A stretch of 64,000 bases of DNA from assembly GCA_019623805.1 (NCBI GenBank), contig CP053680.1:868001-932000 (forward strand), read 5' to 3'. The notes under the pieces are model-generated. The model searched no databases. It worked only from the letters and a program-made list of their open reading frames with translations, and was not told where the DNA came from. The position numbers were made by a program, and so were the translations under genes. Below are positions 8,904 through 18,877 of the stretch, one piece after another. Positions within the stretch are counted from its first letter, which is position 1. Each line of letters begins with the position of its first letter. The stretch is from Gammaproteobacteria bacterium (ex Lamellibrachia satsuma) (GTDB lineage: Bacteria; Pseudomonadota; Gammaproteobacteria; Chromatiales; Chromatiaceae).

Positions 8904-11423
8904 ATGCCGAAGTCATTCATTCCCGCCACGATGCGCTTGCTGGTCACTCTTCTGTTGCTATGGTCAAGCCTCTCTGTAAACGCCGCTGACCAACAGATTT
9001 TCTCGGGTCAGACGAAGCAGATCAGTCTCGGTCCATACCTGGAAATATTCGAAGACAAACAGGCAGACCTGGATATTTTCGATGTCGCCTCCCCTGCATT
9101 CGAACAACGTTTTCGCCCTGTCGGCGAGGAGCAGCTCAGCCTCGGTTACAGCAGATCCGCGTTCTGGCTGCGTTTTTCGATTCACTGGACCGATACCAGT
9201 CCTCTGCTGCTGCAGCTGGCCTACCCCCTCTTGGATTCCATCGTATTCTATCTTCCGAATGGCCCGGAAGACTTCAAGGCATCAAAAGCAGGCGACACAC
9301 TGCCGGCTTCCATTCGGGAACTTCCATCACCTGACATTTTGTTCTCTATGCCTGCCATAGCGGAGTCCGAACAAACCTATTACCTGCGTGTTCAATCTGG
9401 AGGTAGCCTGCAACTGCCACTCTATCTCTGGTCAACAGCAGAATTTACCAGCGAGAATGGCAAAGTTCGCTATATCCAGGGGGTCTACTACGGGGTCATG
9501 CTGGTGATGATCCTATACAACCTGTTCCTGTTCCTCTTCGTGAAGGATCGAAACTATCTGCATTACGTGGTTTACATCACCAGTTACCTGCTGTTCCAAC
9601 TCTCCCTCAACGGCTATGCCCAACTCTACCTCTGGCCGGAAAATCCCTGGTGGGCGAATCGCTCGGTGCCTTTCTTCGTTGGTCTGGTAACTTTCTTCGC
9701 CATCAGTTTCTCCCGACAGTTCCTCACCACGCGGAAATATATGCCGAGGGCCGACTGGTTGTTAAAGGGTCTGATGGTGTTCAGCCTGGGCATCATGCTA
9801 GGCGGCCTGTTCCTGACCTACGACATCATGGCCCCTGTCTCAAATATTGCGGGCGTATTGTTACCCATAGTGCTCTTGCCCACCGGCTATCTCAGCTTGC
9901 GCTCAGGTTACCGGCCCGCACGATTCTACGTTATCGCCTGGAGTATGTTTCTGCTCGGGATCTTTGTCACCGGTTTGATGTTCACAGGCTTTGTACCACG
10001 TAACCTGTTTACCAGCTATGCGATGCAGGTCGGCTCCGCCATGGAAGTCGTGCTGCTCTCCATCGCACTGGCGGACCGCATCAACATATTGCGGCGCGAG
10101 AAGGAGATCGCCCAGCGCGAATCCACAAAAAACCTTCAGCAGCTCAACGAAGGGTTGGAAGCTCAGGTGGAACAACGCACGCAGGAGCTGGCCAGGCACG
10201 CAAGCATGCTGGAGCAGACCGTGTTGGAACGCACCGCAGACCTGCGTCACAGCAACGACGAATTGTCACGGGCCGTACACGCCAAAGATCAATTCCTCGC
10301 CACCATGAGCCATGAACTACGCACGCCTCTTACTGCCATCCTGGGTCTCTCGGAGATATTGTCCGGAAAAAGACCCGGACCACTCACCGATCTGCAACAG
10401 CGCTATATCGGCATCATCTCTGACAGCGGTAACCACTTGCTTGCACTGATCAACGATATTCTGGACATTGCCCAGATCGAATCCCAAGGCATGGAACTTG
10501 AGCCCGATTGGATTCAGGTGGAGGATATCTGTCAGGCCAGTCTGGCACTGGTCATGCCCGCTGCGGAGAAAAAGGGCCAGCACATTGCTTTCAAACGGGA
10601 TCCAAAGACAGAAACTGTTTGGGCAGATAAGGTTCGCTTGAAGCAGATCCTGGTCAACCTGATGGGAAATGCAGTGAAATTCACCCAGGACGGGGGGACA
10701 ATTGGTCTGGATGTCCAAGGAAAGCAAGAGGACAACAGCATCGAATTCACCGTATGGGACACCGGATGCGGTATCGCAACGGAAGATCTTGAAGGGTTGT
10801 TTAAACCCTTTGTCCAGTTGGACAACACCTTCTCGCGCCAGCACGAAGGAACAGGACTCGGGCTCAATCTTGTGTACCGGCTGACAGAATTGCACGGAGG
10901 CAGCATCAGGGTGGAAAGTGAGGTTGGGCACGGCAGCCGCTTTATAGTGCGCCTGACATGGAACAGGGACGCGCAGATTCAGGTCGAGCCACCCGCTCAA
11001 GCGAGCAACTTACCCGCCTCCGATGCAGCGTCCCCTCGCACGGGATCAACTACCGTACTCATGGCGGAAGACAATGAACTCAATCTAATCATACTTTCCG
11101 AATTCCTTACCGATCGAGGTTTCAAAATCCTGTCAGCAAGAAACGGCGTGGAAGCCGTTCAAATGGCATCGAATACTCATCCGGATATCATCCTGATGGA
11201 TATCCAGATGCCCAAGATGGATGGACTGGAAGCAACACGACGCATCCGGGCGTTACCACAACTGGCATCGGTTCCAATCATCGCCCTGACCGCACTGGTC
11301 ATGCCGGGCGATAAAGAGCGTTGCATGGAGGCCGGTACCGATAGCTATTTGAGCAAACCGGTGAATCTGAGCCAGTTGTCAGAGGAGATGACCTCACTGC
11401 TGAAGAAACACTCATCGACTTAG
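8904..11423 (+). CDS. Hybrid sensor histidine kinase with 7TM-DISM sensor
   Basis: This 839-residue membrane kinase starts with a signal peptide. A periplasmic 7TMR-DISM extracellular domain (about 30-170) and seven transmembrane helices (about 185-395) follow, then a coiled-coil linker. The HisKA domain has phospho-acceptor H470 (MSHELRTPL). The ATPase domain has an N box (NLMGNAVKF), a G1 box (DTGCGI) and a G2 box (GTGLGLNL). A C-terminal receiver domain has phospho-Asp near D766 (LMDIQMPKMDG). It should sense an extracellular, possibly carbohydrate-like, signal and relay phosphate to a partner outside this window. An alternative start at 8931 would still leave a signal peptide. No output regulator is adjacent. 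Confidence 0.92.
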   Translation: MPKSFIPATMRLLVTLLLLWSSLSVNAADQQIFSGQTKQISLGPYLEIFEDKQADLDIFDVASPAFEQRFRPVGEEQLSLGYSRSAFWLRFSIHWTDTSPLLLQLAYPLLDSIVFYLPNGPEDFKASKAGDTLPASIRELPSPDILFSMPAIAESEQTYYLRVQSGGSLQLPLYLWSTAEFTSENGKVRYIQGVYYGVMLVMILYNLFLFLFVKDRNYLHYVVYITSYLLFQLSLNGYAQLYLWPENPWWANRSVPFFVGLVTFFAISFSRQFLTTRKYMPRADWLLKGLMVFSLGIMLGGLFLTYDIMAPVSNIAGVLLPIVLLPTGYLSLRSGYRPARFYVIAWSMFLLGIFVTGLMFTGFVPRNLFTSYAMQVGSAMEVVLLSIALADRINILRREKEIAQRESTKNLQQLNEGLEAQVEQRTQELARHASMLEQTVLERTADLRHSNDELSRAVHAKDQFLATMSHELRTPLTAILGLSEILSGKRPGPLTDLQQRYIGIISDSGNHLLALINDILDIAQIESQGMELEPDWIQVEDICQASLALVMPAAEKKGQHIAFKRDPKTETVWADKVRLKQILVNLMGNAVKFTQDGGTIGLDVQGKQEDNSIEFTVWDTGCGIATEDLEGLFKPFVQLDNTFSRQHEGTGLGLNLVYRLTELHGGSIRVESEVGHGSRFIVRLTWNRDAQIQVEPPAQASNLPASDAASPRTGSTTVLMAEDNELNLIILSEFLTDRGFKILSARNGVEAVQMASNTHPDIILMDIQMPKMDGLEATRRIRALPQLASVPIIALTALVMPGDKERCMEAGTDSYLSKPVNLSQLSEEMTSLLKKHSST

Positions 11424-11478
11424 ACCGATGCTCCGACCGGTGTCATAAACCAGGTCTGTCATCGATCCGGAGAATCGA

Positions 11479-12057
11479 TCAGAACTCACCCGAGGCCGCG
11501 CCTTCCATAATCTCCCGCATCACCCGTCGTACCCTTAGGGCGTCGCTCTTCAACTCCGGGGGTAATTCCTTGGCCCCGTGGATGAGGAAATCCATATTCA
11601 TTGCATACAGCCACACCTTGCCTTCCTTATCCTCCACCACGCTGATCACGCAGGGCATGAAGGCGGAATAGGCATCATTGTGGTCGAGCATCTTCACACC
11701 GACCTTGACGTCGCAGAACTGCATGAATGACACGTGCCGGAAATCTTTTCCGGTAACAGCCTTGACCTGTTTGTAAAAAGGCGAGTCGCTGACAAAGAAG
11801 AAGTTCCTGTCAACGGCAAGGCTCTTCATGGATTCCTTGACGTCCTCAGCTTTAATATCGTCTTCCACCTTTACTCGCCAGACAAAGGCGCTGGCCAGAT
11901 CGCCGGTTTCCAGGAGATTACCGGCAAATTCTCGATAGAGAGTAAAGGCATCGGGATCAAATTGCCGGGTGGCTGACCAGATCTGACTTACAGCCACAGT
12001 AACAATCAAAAGGGTAAGCAGACCGATAACGGCCAAAAAGTTTCTTAACAGTTTCAT
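11479..12057 (-). CDS. DUF302-like membrane-anchored protein
   Basis: The 192-residue product has an N-terminal membrane helix (about 7-27), which may be a signal anchor. A soluble part resembles DUF302 proteins: 'FFFVSDSPFYKQVKAVTGKDFRHVSFMQFCDVKVGVKMLDHNDAYSAFMPCVISVVEDKEGKVWLYAMNMD'. Two cysteines (about residues 117 and 136) are embedded in it. DUF302 proteins have no firmly established activity but recur in sulfur- and metal-metabolising bacteria. It is a single gene convergent with the kinase gene. Family call is moderately secure; function is unknown. Confidence 0.75.
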   Translation of the reverse strand: MKLLRNFLAVIGLLTLLIVTVAVSQIWSATRQFDPDAFTLYREFAGNLLETGDLASAFVWRVKVEDDIKAEDVKESMKSLAVDRNFFFVSDSPFYKQVKAVTGKDFRHVSFMQFCDVKVGVKMLDHNDAYSAFMPCVISVVEDKEGKVWLYAMNMDFLIHGAKELPPELKSDALRVRRVMREIMEGAASGEF

Positions 12058-12470
12058 AGTGACGCTTCCGACGGGCTATTAATGGGTGGGTTACGGCTTG
12101 GATCGTGAATGCCGACTGTAGTAAACAGAAGATCCATCTTCTCTCTTGTATAGTCTATATCCAGCGACTGAGTATAGGTAAGGATAGCCCACCTTTCACG
12201 AGAATCCACAGCGCTTCCCTTAGCCACTCGCTTTCACTGGCATTTTCTCCCGCATTTTCGGTTGGTGAGAGTGGTAAAAATATCTGTAAACAAGACTGGG
12301 GTAGTTAGGCAGAGGCTACGAGGGAGGCTCTGCTGAGGCATTGTTCCCACTCGTCATGCATAAAAAACCGCCCTCCAACTACATGGACCTACCCATATCA
12401 TGCTGTCGCTCAGCGTACACACTTAGTATAGGAATCTTGGGATGTGTGCTGAAAATAGTAGGAGAGCATC
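12058..12470. other. Intergenic stretch without supported gene
   Basis: The short open frames here show no family features or ribosome sites. I find no RNA gene or operator. It should contain the promoters of the divergent DUF302 gene and the small gene at 12471. Confidence 0.4.
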
Positions 12471-12872
12471 ATGATAAAGATCGATCCAGTTCTGGAAGAG
12501 TCTCTTCCAAGCGTTCACGGTAACCGGCAAGAGTCTGATATCACGCAAAAGGGAATATTGAGCAGTCAATCATTGCGATATGAGAATCATCGCTTTGCCA
12601 ACACAAGAGGTATCAGCGCCCATAATCGGGAACAGGGGTTTTTACCAGCCTTTCAGGATACCCGCAGTGGCCACTGTGTTATTTCGTGCTTTGCTGATGG
12701 TTGTCCTGCCCCAGTGCATATTCTCGATGGCCTGCCAGATGATTGGGTGGGAAGCCGGGATGCCAACGGCAGTGTCCTCAAGGCCCATGCTGAGATAATA
12801 TCCGGTTTTCTCCGCGATGGTCGTTTCTATACTAGGGAAGAGGCATCCCAAACTACGCGGCGAGAGGGATAG
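12471..12872 (+). CDS. Conserved hypothetical protein, 133 aa
   Basis: The gene has a strong ribosome site (AGGAGAG, 8 bases before ATG 12471). The C-terminal half, 'LDGLPDDWVGSRDANGSVLKAHAEIISGFLRDGRFYTREEASQ', resembles a small hypothetical family I recall from proteobacteria whose members end in a 'V/F-RDGRFYTREEA' motif. The N-terminal half is low in recognisable motifs. No signal peptide or membrane helix is visible. It stands alone just upstream of tRNA-Ser, on the opposite strand. Function is unknown. Confidence 0.6.
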   Translation: MIKIDPVLEESLPSVHGNRQESDITQKGILSSQSLRYENHRFANTRGISAHNREQGFLPAFQDTRSGHCVISCFADGCPAPVHILDGLPDDWVGSRDANGSVLKAHAEIISGFLRDGRFYTREEASQTTRREG

Positions 12873-13042
12873 TTGAACCACGGACGGATACCAGACGGTA
12901 TGGGAGATGCAGGAAAGAAGGTGGTGGATAAGTGGGGCAATAATCCTGCCCGTTTCCAGTCATCAGCAACCCTAAATAACTCTAATATTTACCAACCTGA
13001 CAAATCTTATTTCTTGTAACTGATTGATTTATAGCGGCACTT

Positions 13043-13132
13043 TGGCGGAGAGGGAGGGATTCGAACCCTCGGACCCCGCAAAGGGTCAACGCATTTCGAG
13101 TGCGTCCCATTCGGCCACTCTGGCACCTCTCC
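13043..13132 (-). tRNA. tRNA-Ser (anticodon CGA)
   Basis: The 90-nt minus-strand sequence folds as a class II tRNA. The acceptor stem is GGAGAGG/CCTCTCC, with an encoded CCA at 13043-13045. The anticodon loop CTCGAAA lies between ACGCA and TGCGT, giving CGA, which reads UCG serine codons. There is a long variable arm and a T loop GGTTCGAATCC. All parts agree with bacterial tRNA-Ser. Confidence 0.95.
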
Positions 13133-13147
13133 TGAAAACTCTGTCGG
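13115..13147. repeat. Direct repeat copy 1 (5' end of tRNA-Ser and upstream)
   Basis: The first 18 bases of this segment are the 5' end of tRNA-Ser; the rest is its upstream flank. It matches 13253-13285 with only two or three differences. The copy is 138 bp away. Confidence 0.7.
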
Positions 13148-13252
13148 TCATAAATCGCAAGCATACGTCCCTGTTACGCACCCAGCCCGGCCTTCCATGG
13201 CCGGTCGTTCGCCATGCTGCGTTTCTCCACTGGAGAAACGGTCATGGCTCAC

Positions 13253-13285
13253 CCACTCTGGCACCTCTCCAGAAAACTCTGCCGA
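13253..13285. repeat. Direct repeat copy 2 (partial tRNA-Ser 5' end)
   Basis: The motif CCACTCTGGCACCTCTCC is identical to the tRNA 5' end and is followed by the same GAAAACTCTG flank. The intervening DNA has two small hairpins (CCGGCC..GGCCGG near 13188-13204, and GTTTCTCCACTGGAGAAAC at 13221-13239). It may be a scar of an excised tRNA copy or element. Confidence 0.65.
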
Positions 13286-13425
13286 TTATTATATCCCGAC
13301 GCGGCGGTCAGCTGTCTATCAAATATAATATGGCTTGATTCCTTATCAAAGGTCAGCTATCTATAGTCCAATAACGCTAATAATCTGAAACTGGCAAAGT
13401 TTTTACACTAGACGCCCGCTTAACC

Positions 13426-14826
13426 ATGCGCCTCTCCCTATACGTAATATCATTACTCGTACTGGCCAGCTGTTCAATTCCGCCTCCGTTGATCGATCGG
13501 ATCAAAGCCGGTGGTGAATTGGTCGTAGCCACGCGCAACAGTGGCACGACCTATTATGAAGGGTCCGACGGTCTGACAGGACTGGAATACGATCTGGTCC
13601 AGCAGTTCGCAAGAGAGATTGGGGTCAAAGCCCGCTTTGTCATACCCAAAGGCTTCGAGGAGTTACTGCCATTGGTCACGCGGGGCGAAGCACATCTTGC
13701 AGCCGCAGGACTGACTATCACACAGGCCCGTGAAACCCGCTTGCGTTTCGGCCCATCCTATCAGGAGATCACCCAGCAGGTTGTCTATCGGGGCGGCAAA
13801 CGGCGGCCAAGAAAGGTCGAAGATCTTATCGGTAAATCGATAGAGGTACTGCCGGGCAGCAGTCACGAGGAGGAGTTGCACAGATTATTGAAGGAGTATC
13901 CAGGGCTGGGCTGGTCAAGCCCCAGTGACATGGAGAGCGAAGATCTGCTGCAGCGAGTGCAGGATGAGAAGATCGACTACACCATTGCAGATTCCAATGA
14001 TGTCGCTGTCAACCGCCGCTTTATGCAGAACATACGCGTTGCTTTTGATCTGACCAAACCCCAACAACTTGCCTGGGCGATGGCGCACACGGAAGACAGC
14101 AGTCTGTTTGATGCGATGCAGACCTTCTTCGACCGCATCCATAAAGACGGTACCCTGGCGCAACTGATAGAGCGCTACTACGGCCATGTCGATCAACTCA
14201 ATTTTGTTGAGTCGAGAACCTTTCTGAGGCACACAGACAAACGCCTGCCCCAATATGAAGTACTGTTCAAAAAGGCGGCGGAAGAGATGGGCATTGACTG
14301 GCAAATGCTCGCTGCAATCGGTTATCAGGAGTCACACTGGAACCCAAATGCAAAATCACCCACCGGCGTACGCGGCATCATGATGTTGACCCGAAACACC
14401 GCAAAACAGGTCAAGGTGACAGACAGGTTGGACCCGGAACAGAGCATCACGGGTGGTGCCCGTTATCTCGAAATAATCGAAAAGAAGATCCCAAAACGCA
14501 TCGAGGAACCTGACCGATTCTGGATGACGCTAGCAGGGTATAACGTTGGTTTCGGGCATCTTGAAGATGCCCGCATCATTACCCAGCGACAGGGAGCAGA
14601 TCCCGACAAGTGGGCAGATGTAAAAAAACATCTCCCCCTGCTCAGCAAGAAAAAATGGTATTCAACAGTAAAACACGGCTATGCCCGTGGACAGGAGCCC
14701 GTCAACTATGTCGATAACATAAGAGCTTACTACGAACTGCTCAAATGGAAACAGCTACAGATGGCACCACCAAGCGAGAAGCCGGAATTACCCTATGCCC
14801 TCTCGATCTCGCCCGATGCTTTGTAG
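13426..14826 (+). CDS. mltF: Membrane-bound lytic murein transglycosylase F
   Basis: The 466-residue lipoprotein has a lipobox (LVLASC, lipid-bearing C16). A periplasmic amino-acid-binding (SBP_bac_3-like) domain covers about 28-255, and a C-terminal SLT lysozyme-like domain about 275-430. The catalytic Glu is E302 in GYQESHW, followed by 'TGVRGIMMLTRNTA', as in MltF. It cleaves the glycan strands of peptidoglycan with formation of 1,6-anhydro-muramic ends and is anchored to the outer membrane. Length and domain order match the family. In many gammaproteobacteria mltF lies near tadA, guaA and purL, so this is the conserved chromosomal backbone. Confidence 0.95.
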   Translation: MRLSLYVISLLVLASCSIPPPLIDRIKAGGELVVATRNSGTTYYEGSDGLTGLEYDLVQQFAREIGVKARFVIPKGFEELLPLVTRGEAHLAAAGLTITQARETRLRFGPSYQEITQQVVYRGGKRRPRKVEDLIGKSIEVLPGSSHEEELHRLLKEYPGLGWSSPSDMESEDLLQRVQDEKIDYTIADSNDVAVNRRFMQNIRVAFDLTKPQQLAWAMAHTEDSSLFDAMQTFFDRIHKDGTLAQLIERYYGHVDQLNFVESRTFLRHTDKRLPQYEVLFKKAAEEMGIDWQMLAAIGYQESHWNPNAKSPTGVRGIMMLTRNTAKQVKVTDRLDPEQSITGGARYLEIIEKKIPKRIEEPDRFWMTLAGYNVGFGHLEDARIITQRQGADPDKWADVKKHLPLLSKKKWYSTVKHGYARGQEPVNYVDNIRAYYELLKWKQLQMAPPSEKPELPYALSISPDAL

Positions 14827-14842
14827 CCAGACAAGCATAACA

Positions 14843-15871
14843 TCATAGCCAATCAGTCAAAGCGACGCCAAAACCCAAGCGGTGACTTTTGGCGTTATAG
14901 TCGATCAGACTTTCTCCATAACCGTTGAAATATTTCATATAACCCCGAAGGCGGCCATAAAGCGGGAAGGTCCAGCCCAGTTCCACCGCCCCTTTGTTAT
15001 CGCTTTGAAAATTGTTGCGCAACATAAAATTGTAGGTGTGATGGCCATTTTTATAGACGCCGGCAAGTTCACCATGCCCCAGGAAGTCATCGATATCCGG
15101 GTTATCGTCGTCCTCCTCATCCTCGGGAATGCGATACCACGGCTTGATACTCAGCACCATATCCCCCCGTTGCAAAATGAACTGGGCATAGAGACGATTC
15201 CAGCTCCGGGAGAGGTTGCCGCTCTGTCCGTTTGACTGGTGCACGATCGAAAAACGGTTGAGCGGATTTCTCCAGCCAAACAGTGTCCAATCACTTTTCA
15301 AGTCAAGGAAGGCCTCCGGTTCATGGTTGGTCTCACGGAAAGGTGAAGAGATCGGTTTGTTATATGCCTGCCAATAGGAGTGGTTCGTATAGGCCATATA
15401 GACGTTACCGATACCACCGAAAAGATCCTCCATCACCGGAACCTTGAGGCTCAACTGAAACTCTATCTCGGTGTTATCCAAAAGATTGTCACTCGGGGCA
15501 ATCCCACTATATGGTGCTGTGTTTGGATCGTCTTCATAGGAAGCGAAGAGTACATAGTTCATCTTGTGCGGGGTAATGACAAAGGGATTATCCTGTGTCG
15601 ACTTCTCACTCTGCAGCCGTGTTTCAACCGGGGAGGATGCAGATGGTTCGTCAACCGCGACAGTTGGTGCTGCATTGTCAGTTATCTGATTATTTCCAGC
15701 ATCCTTACAACCTTTCCTCAGCTCGGCTATCGTCGTGTCCCCGGGCGCATTCCTGAGGGCATCGAGCAGACACTCTTCATGTTCACCAACAGCATCCGCC
15801 TGCGTCAACACCGGCTGCAACAGACAGGCAACAGCCAATAGATAGAATGGCTTTCTCAACGTGGCTTTCAA
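14843..15871 (-). CDS. pldA: Outer-membrane phospholipase A
   Basis: The product is an integral outer-membrane phospholipase (PldA/OMPLA family) that hydrolyses acyl ester bonds of phospholipids in the outer leaflet. The catalytic region 'FSIVHQSNGQSGNLSRSWNRLY' holds the His and Ser (H-x-S) and the conserved NGxxxxxSRSWNR block. A signal peptide and a low-complexity periplasmic segment precede the 12-strand barrel. I chose TTG 15871 because AGGAG lies 7 bases upstream and it starts 4 bases after the tadA stop, indicating translational coupling. Longer in-frame extensions overlap tadA entirely. Confidence 0.88.
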   Translation of the reverse strand: MKATLRKPFYLLAVACLLQPVLTQADAVGEHEECLLDALRNAPGDTTIAELRKGCKDAGNNQITDNAAPTVAVDEPSASSPVETRLQSEKSTQDNPFVITPHKMNYVLFASYEDDPNTAPYSGIAPSDNLLDNTEIEFQLSLKVPVMEDLFGGIGNVYMAYTNHSYWQAYNKPISSPFRETNHEPEAFLDLKSDWTLFGWRNPLNRFSIVHQSNGQSGNLSRSWNRLYAQFILQRGDMVLSIKPWYRIPEDEEDDDNPDIDDFLGHGELAGVYKNGHHTYNFMLRNNFQSDNKGAVELGWTFPLYGRLRGYMKYFNGYGESLIDYNAKSHRLGFGVALTDWL

Positions 15872-15875
15872 TCCT

Positions 15876-17060
<1,185 letters not shown>

Positions 17061-18368
17061 TTATACGGAAGTGTAGATCCGGAAGGCATTTTTTCCCGAC
17101 TTTTTAACTTCGTACATCATATCATCTGCGAGTTTGATCAAGCTCTCCATATCACCTGCGTGATCAGGGTAAATTGAAACTCCAATACTCGAACCAACAC
17201 TGCAACTGATCCCGTTTATTTCAAAGGGCATATTTATCGTATCGATGATTTTTTGTGCCATCTTGGTAGCACTCTCGAACTGCTTGAATCCAGACTGGAT
17301 GATCGTGAATTCATCCCCACCCAAGCGGCAGATGATGTCGTTGTCCCGCAGTTTCTCCTTGAGTCGCAGTGAAACCTGTCGTAACAGCTCATCTCCACAA
17401 TCATGACCGTATGTGTCATTTACCGCCTTAAAGCCATCCAGGTCTATAAAATGCAGTGCAGTCATGCAATTATGATGCCCTGCCTGAGCAAGCGACAGTT
17501 CAAGATTCGCATAGAATGAAGTGCGGTTTGGTAACCCCGTAAGACCATCGGTACTCGCCAGATGTTCTAACCGCTCATTGGCCAGACTGAGTTCGTGGGT
17601 GCGATCCCTGACCCTGTCTTCGAGCCTGTTTTTAGCATTTCTGATTGTTGTCAGCATGTTGTTCAATCTCTGGCTGACAACAATTGCAATCACCAGACTC
17701 AGTAAAATGCCACTGGCTGAAAGCACTGCGGCCCATGTATAGGTGTCTTGAACAACAGCCTGGGCATCATTTAGCGCGCCCCTTGCAGAGCTCTGTTGAT
17801 AGTCGATGAAGGTGTCGAAGAGTTTGAGCGCTTCCGCCTGGGTAGGGACGACCACGTTGACCAGGTAATTTCTGGCTTCAACAAAACGTTCCAGGTCAAC
17901 CAGGTCAATCACGTGACGTTGTTGAGGAATAACCGTTTTTGCATGATTGCGATGTTCTTCAAGCAGTCTTGCCTCTTCATCGTTTAGACCGGTTTTAATC
18001 AGTACCTCCCTGGCTTTTAGAAACTGTTCACCGAGAGAGGAGAAGACCAGCTTCAGATCCTCTCTTTCAAAAGGATCCTCTGTGTTGGCCATAGCGTGCA
18101 ATATGGGTGCACGTTCCCGAGAGATAACTCGGAGTTTCAATGCCAGATCCAAACGTACGTTGTGAATCGATACAACGGAGTTGAGCCTGTCGTTGACCGC
18201 CGCATAACGTGAAACACCAAAGAAGGTTAGTAACGAAATAATAAGAATTATCAGACTAAAACCGATGTACAGGCTCCAGACTTGTTTCGACCGGCCACTG
18301 GCAGATTCTGACGAATTGTCGTTGGCATCACTACTTTCTTCTATTTGAAAATTCGCATTATCTTTCAT
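17061..18368 (-). CDS. Membrane diguanylate cyclase (GGDEF)
   Basis: The 435-residue protein makes cyclic di-GMP. Two membrane helices (about 31-53 and 212-233) enclose a helical periplasmic sensor of the four-helix-bundle type. A coiled coil (about 240-270) leads to the GGDEF domain with an intact active-site GGDEF at 350-354. An inhibitory I-site RxxD (RDND, 341-344) lies exactly five residues before it. The enzyme should therefore be active and product-inhibited. No EAL domain is present. It stands alone between the tadA block and the RAYT element. Confidence 0.92.
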   Translation of the reverse strand: MKDNANFQIEESSDANDNSSESASGRSKQVWSLYIGFSLIILIISLLTFFGVSRYAAVNDRLNSVVSIHNVRLDLALKLRVISRERAPILHAMANTEDPFEREDLKLVFSSLGEQFLKAREVLIKTGLNDEEARLLEEHRNHAKTVIPQQRHVIDLVDLERFVEARNYLVNVVVPTQAEALKLFDTFIDYQQSSARGALNDAQAVVQDTYTWAAVLSASGILLSLVIAIVVSQRLNNMLTTIRNAKNRLEDRVRDRTHELSLANERLEHLASTDGLTGLPNRTSFYANLELSLAQAGHHNCMTALHFIDLDGFKAVNDTYGHDCGDELLRQVSLRLKEKLRDNDIICRLGGDEFTIIQSGFKQFESATKMAQKIIDTINMPFEINGISCSVGSSIGVSIYPDHAGDMESLIKLADDMMYEVKKSGKNAFRIYTSV

Positions 18369-18666
18369 GTAATTAATTGATTTTCAGCATTTTTTACATC
18401 AATAAACAGTAGTGCAAGACGGGTATTTATGACTTGATCTTGTCTGGCATACCTAACTGGGGTGTTCATTTATGCTCAGTGTTAGATTCTTATCGGTCGG
18501 AGATGGCAAATCCTTAGCCACCGTAACCGAAAGGAGTCGGAGTCGGTGGGTAAAGGGGTCTGGGTAAAGGGGTCGGTGACAAATACAAATCGTTCGTAAA
18601 TCCATTCGACTCTGGCAGCGTATTGAGATAGCCTGATTATGTCAATCACTAGTGAAAGGATTCGCT

Positions 18667-18877
18667 ATGCCCCGCAAGCCAAGGATGTATCTACCCGGCG
18701 TGCCTTGCCATATCGTGCAGCGCGGTAATAATCGAGAAGCCAACTTCTTTTCCAAAAACGATTACCTTTTCTATCTCGCCTGCCTCAAAGACGGAAGTAA
18801 ACGCTATGGTGTTACCGTACACGCCTATGCGCTTATGAGCAATCATGTCCACTTGCTACTGACGACCACACAAGCCA
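18667..18877 (+). pseudogene. RAYT/IS200-like transposase, N-terminal stub
   Basis: The frame begins 'MPRKPRMYLPGVPCHIVQRGNNREANFF' and contains the HUH motif as SNHVHLLL. It stops being homologous at the left end of the neighbouring element (18872), so the catalytic Tyr is lost. It differs in sequence from the intact RAYT next to it and belongs to another subgroup of REP-associated Y1 transposases. Confidence 0.8.

Noticed and set aside
18540..18600. Short tandem GGGTAAAGGGGTC repeats before the RAYT stub
   Set aside because: They are too few and too short to call a repeat array; they may be a leftover of RAYT end sequences.
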